Source of the DNA: Streptomyces sp. NBC_00286
Lineage (GTDB): Bacteria; Actinomycetota; Actinomycetes; Streptomycetales; Streptomycetaceae
Direction: 5' to 3'
NCBI RefSeq assembly: GCF_036173125.1
Contig: NZ_CP108054.1
Location: forward strand, 5,270,001-5,334,000
Length of the DNA: 64,000 nucleotides
Positions within the stretch are counted from its first letter, which is position 1. Each line of letters begins with the position of its first letter. Position numbers and translations under genes: made by a program. A model generated the notes under the pieces. The model was not told where the DNA came from. It did no database searches and saw only the letters and a program-made list of their open reading frames with translations. This document shows, piece after piece, positions 26,029-33,608 of this stretch.

Positions 26029-26601
26029 ATGCGCAGCGTCAGGAGCGCTGAGGACGTACGCACGTCGCTGATCGCAGAGCTTGAGTTGCATCTCAGCACG
26101 ACCACGAACAAGCAAGGCCGTCCGTTCCAGCGCCGGACGATCAACGCCTACAAGTACGCGGCTGTCCAGCTCCACCACTGGCTCACGTCATCGCCGCAGA
26201 TCAACGCGGTGGGTGTGGAAGTAACCAGCTTCACCGAGGTCGACACCGCCACGCTCAACCGCTTCTTCCGCTGGTACTACCAGGAGCACGACGTACCCAA
26301 GAGCCAGGACGGCAAAGGCGGGTACACCGACGGCACTAACACGGTGCAGCGCAACCTCCGCGCACTGTTCGCGTACCTGGCCGAGGAGTACGAGACTGAG
26401 GACCCGTACCTTGACCCGCGCTTGCAGCGCTACGCCACGCCTCCGATGGGCAAGCCAAAGACGCTGTCCGAGGAGTTCGTGAACGACACCCTGGCGATCA
26501 CCGCATGGGGACCGGGGCGCAAGGACTTCCACACTGTCCGCGATCACGCGATCCTCCGCGTGCCCACCGAGGGCCTGCGCTCGGACGAGTTGCTGTCGTG
26601 A
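26029..26601 (+). pseudogene. Truncated tyrosine recombinase (integrase)
   Basis: The 190-codon frame covers the SAM-like core-binding domain (RRTINAYKYAAVQLHHWLTS, LNRFFRWYYQEHDVP, TVQRNLRALFAYLAEE) and the first piece of the catalytic domain (TVRDHAILRVPTEGLRSDEL), with the first catalytic Arg in GLRSDEL. It then stops; the HxxR motif and the nucleophilic tyrosine are missing. It lies next to attL, the expected place for the element's integrase, and cannot be active. ATG 26029 is one plausible start. Confidence 0.85.
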
Positions 26602-26648
26602 GACGTCCTGGCTGGTCAGCGAATGCCGGCGCGCAGGGCCAGCCATGC

Positions 26649-26677
26649 GAGAGGGCGCCTCGATGAGGCGCCCTCTC
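26649..26677. terminator. Bidirectional terminator
   Basis: GAGAGGGCGCCTC-GAT-GAGGCGCCCTCTC forms a 13-bp perfect stem with a 3-base loop, between the converging integrase remnant and the gene at 26694. Confidence 0.8.
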
Positions 26678-26693
26678 TGCTGGGTGTGGAACG

Positions 26694-26990
26694 TCAGACG
26701 GTGACGCGCTCAACCGTGCTCGCGGGGATGCGTTGGCGCTCGCCCTCCGTGTCAGTGAACTGGAGGAACTTGATGCTGCAGCCCGTCACGGCCTGAGCGG
26801 CGAACGGCTGCTCCACGCCCTTCACGCACACCTGAGCCGGGGTCTCCTTGTGGCCGCGCCACGTCTCAGGTGTGATCTCGACGGGAGCCGTCTCGGTCTT
26901 CTCAGGCTCGGCAGGCGCGGTCTCGACAGGGGCGGGCGTCTCGCTCGCGGCCTTCTTGGCGGCGCCCGGCTTGGGCGTTGCTGCCTTCAC
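26694..26990 (-). CDS. Hypothetical protein of the integrated element
   Basis: This 98-residue frame has a Lys/Ala/Pro/Glu-rich first half and a folded-looking second half (CVKGVEQPFAAQAVTGCSIK, FLQFTDTEGERQRIPA). No family is recognised. Its 5' end abuts the IS3 fragment, so it may be truncated. A terminator follows its stop. Confidence 0.45.
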   Translation of the reverse strand: MKAATPKPGAAKKAASETPAPVETAPAEPEKTETAPVEITPETWRGHKETPAQVCVKGVEQPFAAQAVTGCSIKFLQFTDTEGERQRIPASTVERVTV

Positions 26991-26998
26991 GGGCGCGG

Positions 26999-27187
26999 CA
27001 GATCAAGGTCGAGTACATCCACCGGCACCGGTTCGCCACCCGGACCGAGGCCCGGTTGAAGATCGCGACCTGGATCACCGGGTTCTACAACCCGAGACGG
27101 AGGCTCAGCGCGGCCGGCGGGATGCCACCGGAAGAGTTCGAACGGGTCATCACCGAAGCACGCAAGAAGAGCGCCCAGAAGCGCTAG
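26999..27187 (+). pseudogene. IS3-family transposase C-terminal fragment
   Basis: About 60 codons match the end of an IS3 OrfB integrase core: IKVEYIHRHRFATRTEARLK, then WITGFYNPRRRLSAAGGMPP and EEFERV, the usual final YNxxRxHSxL...PxxFE block, ending in a stop. The DDE residues and the rest of the IS are gone. Confidence 0.8.
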
Positions 27188-27347
27188 GCCGCATATGAGA
27201 GGTCTCTACGAAACCAGGGGATTGACAGATCGGGTGCCTGCCCGTGCCGTACTCATGGGTGTGCGCCGCGATGTAGCCAGTCCCGGTGGGCATACGGAAC
27301 CACGGGCAGGGCCACGGAGCCGTGCTGCCAAGGCCGAGGGAGCAGCC

Positions 27348-27914
27348 TCAGCGGATCTTCTTGAAGTCAGTGCGCACCGTGACCTCGACCCCGGCCAGGC
27401 TGAACCCGATCTCCTCACCGAAGCGGTAAGGCACGGCCGAGGTGTATTCGTCGCCTTTCGGCACTTGGTAGAGCACGCACTCCCCAGTCAGCACGTCCAC
27501 GATCAGATACGTCGAAATCCCGCGCGCCGCGTACTGGTTGAGCTTGCGCCCGTAGTCCTGCCCGACCGTCGAACGGGACACGCTCTCCGCGACGAAATGC
27601 ACATGCTTCTGATCGACGAACGCATCTCCCGGGCCGAGCGCGCCCGCGTCCACCACCAGCACATCGGGCTCGGGCGTGTACCCGTCCAGCTCTGGCAGTA
27701 CTCCCTTGTCACGCGTGACGTGCAGACCGGACTCCCCGCCCAGCTGCTCCGCCAGCTGGGAGCGAATCGAATCGTCCGCCTCACTGTGCGCCTCCGTCAC
27801 CGGCGACATGTACAGGCGCCCCTGATCGAACAGCAGCTTGACCGCCTTGGGCAACTTCATCGAACGTCGCACCTGGCTCAACCACTGCGCGTACTCCGGA
27901 TACATCGTGCTCAT
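27348..27914 (-). CDS. Uma2-family endonuclease (DUF820)
   Basis: The 188-residue protein belongs to the PD-(D/E)xK-fold Uma2 family. The central EPDVLVVDAG strand, the VAESVSRSTVGQDYGRKLNQ segment (catalytic Glu and Lys) and YAARGISTYLIVDV fit well. Members are very abundant in streptomycetes and their substrate is not established. ATG 27914 follows GTGGAGGCGCG. It appears intact while most genes around it in the element are decayed. Confidence 0.85.
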   Translation of the reverse strand: MSTMYPEYAQWLSQVRRSMKLPKAVKLLFDQGRLYMSPVTEAHSEADDSIRSQLAEQLGGESGLHVTRDKGVLPELDGYTPEPDVLVVDAGALGPGDAFVDQKHVHFVAESVSRSTVGQDYGRKLNQYAARGISTYLIVDVLTGECVLYQVPKGDEYTSAVPYRFGEEIGFSLAGVEVTVRTDFKKIR

Positions 27915-27964
27915 CGCGCCTCCACGCCCATCACGGGGTACCGCCATCGTACGGGCCGGACGCA

Positions 27965-28250
27965 ACGAGCCACCGGTCTTCCCAGGTGCCCGCTTCCAGC
28001 CTGCTACGTGACGGAAGTCGCCCTGTCCACGGCCGTTCACCTCGCTCAGGGACGGCAGGGCGGTCCCGTTGTTCCACAGTCCGAGGTGACCTCGGTGCCC
28101 GGCGAGGATTCCGTTCCGCAGCACAACCTCTCGGAGGGGCCGCTGAAGCGCGTGGTCGTGACGAATACGGCCAGGTCGGCTCCGAAGTGCACCTCGGCGC
28201 CCAGCAGGTCGCGTGGCTCCCGGCTCGCGATCGTGCTGACGACGCCACAA
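27965..28250 (-). pseudogene. Frameshifted restriction-endonuclease (Mrr-like) C-terminal remnant
   Basis: Two minus-strand frames give consecutive pieces of one protein: GAEVHFGADLAVFVTTTRFS followed by a shift to VVLRNGILAGHRGHLGLWNN and GTALPSLSEVNGRGQGD. This order recalls the C-terminus of small actinobacterial Mrr/NERD-like restriction endonucleases. There is no start and the N-terminal catalytic half is missing. The family call is from memory of such tails. Confidence 0.55.
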
Positions 28251-28396
28251 GCTCTCTGACCAGTGGGAACCCGCTGTCCGCTGGTTGCAGTTCTGGTTGC
28301 TTTCACCTCCGTCCAGGGCCGTCCGCGCACCATCCAGCCCCACGCCTCGCCGCAGGTCAGGACGCCCCGAGCGTTGCCGAACCCCCAGACGAACAT

Positions 28397-28470
28397 TTGG
28401 AAAGCGTGTTGGGGGCAACCCCTCACGAGTTCGAATCTCGTATCCTCCGCCAGTGCCTCACCGGGCACGA
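28397..28470 (+). repeat. attR-type direct repeat (partial tRNA-Ser)
   Basis: A second identical copy of the 74-bp tRNA-Ser(GGA) 3' sequence. It lacks the 5' half of a tRNA and is therefore not a gene; it is the old chromosomal 3' end displaced by the element. Confidence 0.92.
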
Positions 28471-28471
28471 T

Positions 28472-28509
28472 GTCGAAGGGCCCCACTGTTCGCGGTGGGG
28501 CCCTTCGAC
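28472..28509 (+). terminator. Original tRNA-Ser(GGA) terminator
   Basis: GTCGAAGGGCCCCAC (28472-28486) pairs perfectly with 28495-28509. It begins 2 bp after attR, where the terminator of an uninterrupted tRNA gene would lie. Confidence 0.85.
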
Positions 28510-28601
28510 GTTGTCCGTCTCGGGTTCCGTCTCAGTCGGTCGTCCTCAGTTCGTCGTCGGGCCCTGGTAAGGGTGGCAACACCAAGAGTATGGTCTGTTG
28601 T

Positions 28602-28883
28602 ATGGCGACTACCAAGAAGGTGACGGTGACGATCCCCGCGGATCTCCTGGACGAGATCCGCGGGGAGGCGGCGGAGCGGGGCCTGTCGGCGTACGTCGCC
28701 GAGGCGCTTCGCTTCAAGCGCGACCGCGACCGGCTGCGGGAACTGTCCGACTGGCTGCAGGAGGAACACGGCCCGCTCAACGAGGAGGAGCGCACGGCAG
28801 CGTTCGAGGAACTGGAGGATCTCGACGCCGAGCACGAGCGCCGCCGCGCAGTCGGCAAGCGCGACGCCGGAGAGGCCCCGTGA
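28602..28883 (+). CDS. Ribbon-helix-helix antitoxin (VapB/CopG-like)
   Basis: The 93-residue protein opens with a ribbon-helix-helix fold: KKVTVTIPADLLDEIRGEAA, then RGLSAYVAEALRFK. This is followed by a Glu/Asp-rich tail that would thread into the toxin. Its stop overlaps the PIN gene start as GTGA, a usual arrangement of antitoxin followed by toxin. ATG 28602 is preferred; ATG 28590 would add four residues. It lies just outside the integrated element. Confidence 0.8.
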   Translation: MATTKKVTVTIPADLLDEIRGEAAERGLSAYVAEALRFKRDRDRLRELSDWLQEEHGPLNEEERTAAFEELEDLDAEHERRRAVGKRDAGEAP

Positions 28884-29305
28884 AGAAGCGGGCCGGTGAG
28901 CACAGGCAGCGGCCACTGCGCGTCTTCGTACTCGACTGCGAAGCGCTGTCCCTGGCCGTGCGAGGCGACCGCAAGATGATCGCCTGGATCGACCTCGCAG
29001 CTCGAGGCGAAGCCGAGGTGGTGACGTCTCCGATGACGCTGGTCGAGGCGTACGACGGCAGGACCACCGAGCAGCGCTGGGACTGGGTGCTCTCGCGGCT
29101 CAAGGTCGCCGAGATCGGAAAGGACGAGGCCCGCCAGGCCCGCCGGCTTCTGGCTGATGCCAAGCTGCACGGCCACAAGTACGCGATCGACGCCGTGCTC
29201 GCCGTCATCGCGCGACAGCAGAAAGGGCAGGTCACCGTCTTCACCTCGGACGTGGACGACCTGGAGCAACTGGTCCCGGACTCGATCGTCGTCAAGAAGG
29301 TGTAA
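28880..29305 (+). CDS. PIN-domain toxin (VapC-like RNase)
   Basis: The 141-residue protein has a PIN fold with the acidic site: VFVLDCEALSL (first Asp, about residue 19), TLVEAYDGR (Glu), and the YAIDAVLAV plus TSDVDDLEQL aspartates near the C-terminus. Such enzymes cut tRNA or rRNA when freed from the antitoxin. The start is GTG 28880, coupled to the antitoxin stop. Confidence 0.82.
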   Translation: MKKRAGEHRQRPLRVFVLDCEALSLAVRGDRKMIAWIDLAARGEAEVVTSPMTLVEAYDGRTTEQRWDWVLSRLKVAEIGKDEARQARRLLADAKLHGHKYAIDAVLAVIARQQKGQVTVFTSDVDDLEQLVPDSIVVKKV

Positions 29306-29801
29306 GCCCACGCTCTGTTCTCGGTTTTCGCAGGCGGGACGCCGGACTCCCCGTCCCGCTCACCGACGAAGGCCCCACGATCCACGAGGCCGACGTGGAC
29401 GACGCGTGAGCTGCAACCAGCTAGCCCGCGCCGTCATGGCGGCCACCACCCTGGACGAGGTGGAGGCGCACAGCCGCGAAGTCTGCGGCTACTCGGAGAT
29501 CGACTGCGAACGCAACAAGGCCGCATGGCTCAAGGAACAACCACCGGCGAAGCTCGACCCTGAAACCGTGCCGTCCCAACTCGCCCAGTTCGAGCCCGAA
29601 GCCGCGGAGTCACCCACACGACGTTTCGCCGCATCACCGACGCGCTGAACCTCAACGGCTCCCTGCGCGAGGACCTGCCCCAACTGCTCATCAGCAGCCG
29701 CCCGGAGCAGTACACGCCGCCGCTGTGGCACATCCCAGCGGAGGTGTCGAGTCTCAGTTGATGGTTGACGGGGTGGCGCCGGGTGAGGCTTGACGTCTGC
29801 C
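29306..29801 (+). other. Degraded coding remnants, unidentified
   Basis: Short consecutive open pieces lie on the plus strand: one ending VPLTDEGPTIHEADVDDA at 29410, a GTG-started one from 29407 (SCNQLARAVMAATTLDEVEA, CGYSEIDCERNKAAWL) to 29648, and a shifted frame to 29760 (RITDALNLNGSLREDLPQLL). They look like one or two small genes broken by frameshifts. No family is recognised. Confidence 0.4.
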
Positions 29802-30025
29802 CTAGACGATCTTCCGGCGGTTGTGTTCGCCGGACTTGCGGACGACTACCTCCTTCCTGGTGACCCGGGGAACGGTGATGATCAGCTCGGTTCCCTGGAA
29901 GATGCGGATGCTGGTCTCGTCTAGATGGGCGGTGACGACCTGGCTGGCATAGCCGCGGCCGAGCTGGATGCGCTGTCCGGCGACCATGAGGCCGCCGGAG
30001 CTGCTGACGGTCCGCTCGGCGATCT
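29802..30025 (-). pseudogene. IS481-family transposase C-terminal fragment
   Basis: About 74 codons (AERTVSSSGGLMVAGQRIQL, GRGYASQVVTAHLDETSIRI, then VTRKEVVVRKSGEH) match the beta-rich C-terminal tail of IS481 transposases. The catalytic core upstream is replaced by unrelated sequence. The call is by recognition of the tail only. Confidence 0.7.
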
Positions 30026-30203
30026 GCGCGGCGGGCGGAGGCAGCAGCGGTGGGGGTCCGGCCGGACGGCCGCATTGCAGACGTCCGCAGGCGGAGGCCG
30101 ACAGCGGACTGGGCAGGGTGGCCTTTGAGGACCCCCTGCTCGTCGAGGACATGCAGCACACGAGACCGACCACGCCGTCGCGGGCGTTCGATTCCTTCTC
30201 CGC

Positions 30204-30608
30204 CTACCCGGGTCCACCGAGACGGAGGGCGTTCCTTATCTCGCTGAGCTTCGCGGTCGTCGCCGGGGTCCACTCCGTCGCCTGCTCACCGAGACGGAGG
30301 GCGTTCTCAATCTCGCTCAGTTTCGCGGAGGACAGGGCGCCCGCCCGCTCGATCAGGTCGTCCCGGGACACGGTGGTCAGCCACGTGCAAGGGGTAAAGC
30401 CCGGACGCGGGAACGCGAACCGAAGCACGCCTTCAAAGGGCAGTCCTTCCACGGCGCCTACTGCCACTTCGACGCCCAGACCGGTGATGTCGACACCCGC
30501 CCGAGCGACGACCTGCATCACCCGGATCCCGGACGCGTCGTCTCCCGACAGCAGCACGACCGGCCGCCGCTCGTCGAACTCCACCCACCAGACTTCGCCA
30601 CGTTGCAC
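30204..30608 (-). CDS. MazF/PemK-like toxin with duplicated C-terminus
   Basis: The 134-residue protein begins VQRGEVWWVEFDERRPVVLL, the hallmark of MazF endoribonucleases, followed by ITGLGVEVAVG and the GLPFEGVLRFAF strand. The C-terminal helix KLSEIENALRLG is repeated as KLSEIRNALRLG after 15 residues, from a direct DNA duplication at 30225-30260 and 30288-30320. The GTG at 30608 follows GGAGG. No antitoxin gene is visible upstream, where an IS701 fragment lies, so it may be an orphan. Confidence 0.78.
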   Translation of the reverse strand: MQRGEVWWVEFDERRPVVLLSGDDASGIRVMQVVARAGVDITGLGVEVAVGAVEGLPFEGVLRFAFPRPGFTPCTWLTTVSRDDLIERAGALSSAKLSEIENALRLGEQATEWTPATTAKLSEIRNALRLGGPG

Positions 30609-30698
30609 ATGTCCTCCTGACACAGGACGGCGGGCGGACGCTGCGCGACCCCGACGCGCTGTGGAGACGGGTGCGGCCCACCCGTTGATCATCGGTGT

Positions 30699-30965
30699 GT
30701 GAAGACAAACGATCACGCGGTGGCCGCAGGTCACAGCGTAGACCCTGCCCGCTGGCAGGAGGCGTTCGAGGGCCTGATGAGCCGGATAGCGGGACGGTTC
30801 ACACGGGTCGAACCCCGGTTCCGGGCACGGCAGTTGGTGCTCGGACTGCTGTCGGACCTGCCGCGCAAGAACTGCTGGACCATCGCCGAATGGGCCGCGG
30901 AGAGGACCCCGGACGGCATGCAGCATCTGCTGGGGCGGGCCAAGTGGGACGCCGACCGGGTCCAG
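30699..30965 (+). pseudogene. IS701-family transposase N-terminal fragment
   Basis: About 89 codons (WQEAFEGLMSRIAGRFTRVE, PRFRARQLVLGLLSDLPRKN, CWTIAEWAAERTPDGMQHLL) match the conserved start of IS701 DDE transposases up to KWDADRV. Similarity then stops, although the frame stays open through unrelated DNA. No catalytic residues remain. Confidence 0.82.
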
Positions 30966-31172
30966 TTGCTCGGATGCGGCTGGTCGGTGGTGACCACGAG
31001 CGTCATTCCCGGGGTGTCCGCATGTTCGACCGCGAACGTGGTCCGCCTCAGTTTCCGTCTCATTGAGCGCCCTCACGGTCGTTCAGGCGAGACCCGGAGC
31101 CGTCCTCAACAGGCAGGCGCACGCCCCGCGACTCTCGGCGGGCAGTCGGCGCCGACCTCCCCTGCGCAGGGC

Positions 31173-31454
31173 CTACGGAACTTGGCGGTAGATGTCGCGG
31201 CGATTGCCGACAGTCAGGACCCAAACGATCAGCTGACCGTCCTCGACGGTGTAGACGGCACGGTAGTCGCCGATCCGGAGCCGCCACCGGGCACTGTGCC
31301 CCTGAAGCACTTTGATGTCGAACGCGGCGGTGTCCCCCGCGTCCATCGCCTTCTGGAGCTCGGCGAGGCGGTGCAGGATGCGCAGGGCGTCCGGGCGCGG
31401 GACTTTGAGCATGTCCCGTTGAGCGTGCGGCGTGAAGCGCGTGACGTACCCCAC
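31173..31454 (-). CDS. RelE/ParE-family toxin
   Basis: The 93-residue protein has the RelE fold: YVTRFTPHAQRDMLKVPRPD, then ALRILHRLAELQ, and the C-terminal RWRLRIGDYRAVYTVEDGQL strand set with basic residues that would cut ribosome-bound mRNA. GTG 31454 is chosen because it gives the normal family N-terminus. It begins 5 bp after the antitoxin stop. Confidence 0.83.
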   Translation of the reverse strand: MGYVTRFTPHAQRDMLKVPRPDALRILHRLAELQKAMDAGDTAAFDIKVLQGHSARWRLRIGDYRAVYTVEDGQLIVWVLTVGNRRDIYRQVP

Positions 31455-31458
31455 GAGG

Positions 31459-31740
31459 TCAGCCCTGATGAGCGCGTAGCAGGGCGGCCATCTCTTCCAG
31501 TGAGGCCGACCCCTCCATGCCCTCGGACTCGGCTTCGTCGGCCAGCCGGTTGAGCCATGCCTCTTCGGCGTTCTCCGCGATCTCACGCAAGCGCTGGTAC
31601 TCCTGGATGTCGATCACGACGGCTTCCTGCCTGCCACGCCGAGTGATGATCGTGGGGGTTTCCTCCCTGCGAGCACGGTCGATGACGTCGGCAAGGTGGC
31701 TGCGAACCTCGGCCATGGACTCAATCACCGGATCACTCAT
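31459..31740 (-). CDS. Phd/YefM-family antitoxin
   Basis: The 93-residue protein has the Phd/YefM head MAEVRSHLADVIDRARREE, TPTIITRRGRQEAVVIDIQE and YQRLREIAEN, which binds its own promoter as a dimer. An acidic tail neutralises the toxin. ATG 31740 fits the family. The pair forms a typical antitoxin-first operon, complete and apparently intact. Confidence 0.85.
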   Translation of the reverse strand: MSDPVIESMAEVRSHLADVIDRARREETPTIITRRGRQEAVVIDIQEYQRLREIAENAEEAWLNRLADEAESEGMEGSASLEEMAALLRAHQG

Positions 31741-31856
31741 GTCATGAATGTAACAGATGTACATGAAGCTGGGACGATGCGGCGCAGTATGTGGTCCAGT
31801 ACGGCGATCTCCCGCGCCCACCAACGCGCTCCGAGGCGCCACTACGATCGCCCGTC

Positions 31857-32756
31857 ATGGACTGGCTGGAGCGCGTCGCGAAGCTGAGGCAGTGGAGCAG
31901 CAGGAGTGGGGCTCGGGCTCCGCATAAGCCTTTGCTGTTGCTGTACGCGCTTGGGCGGTTTCAGCGGGATGGGGATGGTGAGCTGCGGTACAGCGCCGTG
32001 GAAGGGGACCTCAAGAGGCTGTTGGATGAGTACGGGCCGCCTAACAGGACTACTCCTGCCTATCCGTTTCATCACCTGGTGAGCGATGGGGTGTGGGAGG
32101 TGCGTACCGATCGCGGGCCGGGCAGTCCGGGCAGTGGGGTGCGGGAGTTGCGGGCGGCGGGGGCCGCGGGGCGGTTGGCGCCGGAGTTGCGGGCGGCGTT
32201 GCGGCGTGAGCCGGCGTTGCTCGGACGGATGGCTCGGGTCCTGCTCGATCTGCACTTTCCGCCCTCGCTCCACGGTGACCTGTGCGAATCCGCGGGGCTG
32301 GAGCTGGAACCCGCGGAGACCGAGCATCTGTCGGCCGTGCGGAGGAAGCAGCGGGATCCGCGGTTGCGGGAGCTGGTGCTGACGGCGTACGAGTACCAGT
32401 GCGCCTTCTGCGGCTACGACGGCAGGATCGGGGCGGTGCCGGTCGGGTTGGAGGCCGCGCATGTGCGGTGGTGGGCGTTCGACGGGCCGGACGTCGTCGA
32501 CAACGGCGTGTGTCTGTGCTCCCTGCACCACAAACTCTTCGACAAGGGCGTCCTGGGTATCGGTGACGGTCACCGCATCCTGGTCTCACAGCGCTTCGTG
32601 GGGCATAGTTCCGCCGCCCGCGAGCACGTCATAGCGCTCGCCGGCCGCCCGCTCATCGGGCCACAACCGGGCGTCGACCCCATCGCGGCCGCCCACCGTG
32701 CCTGGCACACCGACCAGGTCTTCCACGGCAGCCCACGTCCCGCCACGGCCGCCTGA
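31857..32756 (+). CDS. HNH endonuclease, probable phosphorothioated-DNA-dependent (ScoMcrA-like)
   Basis: The 299-residue protein has an N-terminal module (LERVAKLRQWSSRSGARAPH, KPLLLLYALGRFQ, YPFHHLVSDGVWEV) like the sulfur-binding domain of ScoMcrA-type enzymes. Its C-terminal HNH nuclease has C182 and C185 (CAFC), the AAHV histidine at 202, and CLCSLHHKLFDKG near 219-231. Such proteins cut DNA carrying phosphorothioate or certain methyl marks, a type IV restriction defence. TACGAT ends 8 bases before the ATG, suggesting a leaderless message. No dnd modification genes are in the window, as expected for an enzyme that attacks modified foreign DNA. Confidence 0.8.
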   Translation: MDWLERVAKLRQWSSRSGARAPHKPLLLLYALGRFQRDGDGELRYSAVEGDLKRLLDEYGPPNRTTPAYPFHHLVSDGVWEVRTDRGPGSPGSGVRELRAAGAAGRLAPELRAALRREPALLGRMARVLLDLHFPPSLHGDLCESAGLELEPAETEHLSAVRRKQRDPRLRELVLTAYEYQCAFCGYDGRIGAVPVGLEAAHVRWWAFDGPDVVDNGVCLCSLHHKLFDKGVLGIGDGHRILVSQRFVGHSSAAREHVIALAGRPLIGPQPGVDPIAAAHRAWHTDQVFHGSPRPATAA

Positions 32757-32774
32757 CCCGGCCGGCGGCCGCGC

Positions 32775-33593
32775 CTGCTCTCGGTGCTGCTGCCGCTGGA
32801 GCCGGTGACGGCGGGGCTTGTTGCCGTGATCATGCTGCTGGATGACTCCTGGAACGACCCGGCCCGGTGGAACGACCTCTTGATCGCCGTCTGGTTCACC
32901 GCTGACGCGCTGGCCAACCAGGGCTCGCGCCGGCCGGGCCTGCTGGTCGACCGGGCAGGAGGAATCGCCGGCATCGAGTTGGTGAACCTCGTCCAGTCCG
33001 TGGCCCGCACCCGCCAACTCGACCTGTACGCAAGGGTCGTACCCGAGGCGCGGAACGCGTCGACGGTGGTCGCCGACATGCTCGCGGCCGGCATCGACGG
33101 CTTCATCTACACCGGTACGCCCGAGCGCGCCGCCACGGTCGCCCGCGCCCTGGACGGAGAGGGCTTCTCGGGGCCGCGGTTCCTGGACGCGCCGTCCGCG
33201 ACCGCGCCGTCCGCGACCGCGTCGTTCACGGCCGCGGCGGGCGGTGCGGCCGAGGGCTGGCGGACCGTGACCTCGTACAGCGATCCGGACAGCGCACCAC
33301 TCGGCTTCGCCACCGCCTTCCGCGAGCGGTACGGCAGCGCGCCGGGCACCTGGGCGGCGGAGACGTACGACACCACTCGACCGGTCATCGACCGGCTCAC
33401 CGACCTCGCCGGACCGAACGGGCGGCGGCCCAGCCGTGCGCAGCTCACGAAGGCCGTCTCCAAGGCCCGGTTCAAGGGGCTGACCATGACCTACGAGTTC
33501 GACGAGGCCGGCCAGCTCAAGCCGCTGAAGGTTCATCAGTACCGGGTCGAGGACGGGAAGTTCGCGTACGTCGGTGCGGTGGGCCAGGCCTGA
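32775..33593 (+). pseudogene. Fused remnants: EamA-like helix and ABC substrate-binding C-terminal part
   Basis: The first about 50 codons (LLSVLLPLEPVTAGLVAVIM) look like the last helices of an EamA drug/metabolite exporter. From about 32935 the frame becomes the C-terminal two thirds of a periplasmic-binding-type domain (GIELVNLVQSVARTRQLDLY, MLAAGIDGFIYTGTPERAAT, FRERYGSAPGTWAAETYDTT). The latter kind is found in Streptomyces fused behind Ser/Thr kinases. There is no signal peptide, kinase or N-terminal lobe, so the gene is the product of a deletion. It ends 15 bp before a kinase gene. Confidence 0.65.
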
Positions 33594-33608
33594 CGGCGGG
33601 GACGGGCT

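Larger units (their letters stand above)
25870..28470. mobile_element. Decayed integrative element in tRNA-Ser(GGA)
   Basis: Perfect 74-bp direct repeats at 25870-25943 and 28397-28470 bound the element; the left one completes the tRNA. Inside are a truncated tyrosine recombinase next to the left end, a hypothetical gene, an IS3 transposase tail, an intact Uma2-type nuclease gene and a frameshifted restriction-endonuclease remnant. No replication, transfer or excisionase gene remains. The tRNA's own terminator now lies just beyond the right repeat, 2.5 kb from the tRNA, which confirms insertion. Confidence 0.88.

Noticed and set aside
28397..28470. Second tRNA-Ser(GGA) gene
   Set aside because: Only the 3' 53 tRNA bases are present; acceptor 5' strand and D-arm are missing. 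It is the displaced att copy.
25870..28470. Functional conjugative element or prophage
   Set aside because: There are no replication, transfer, capsid or excision genes, and the integrase lacks its catalytic tyrosine.
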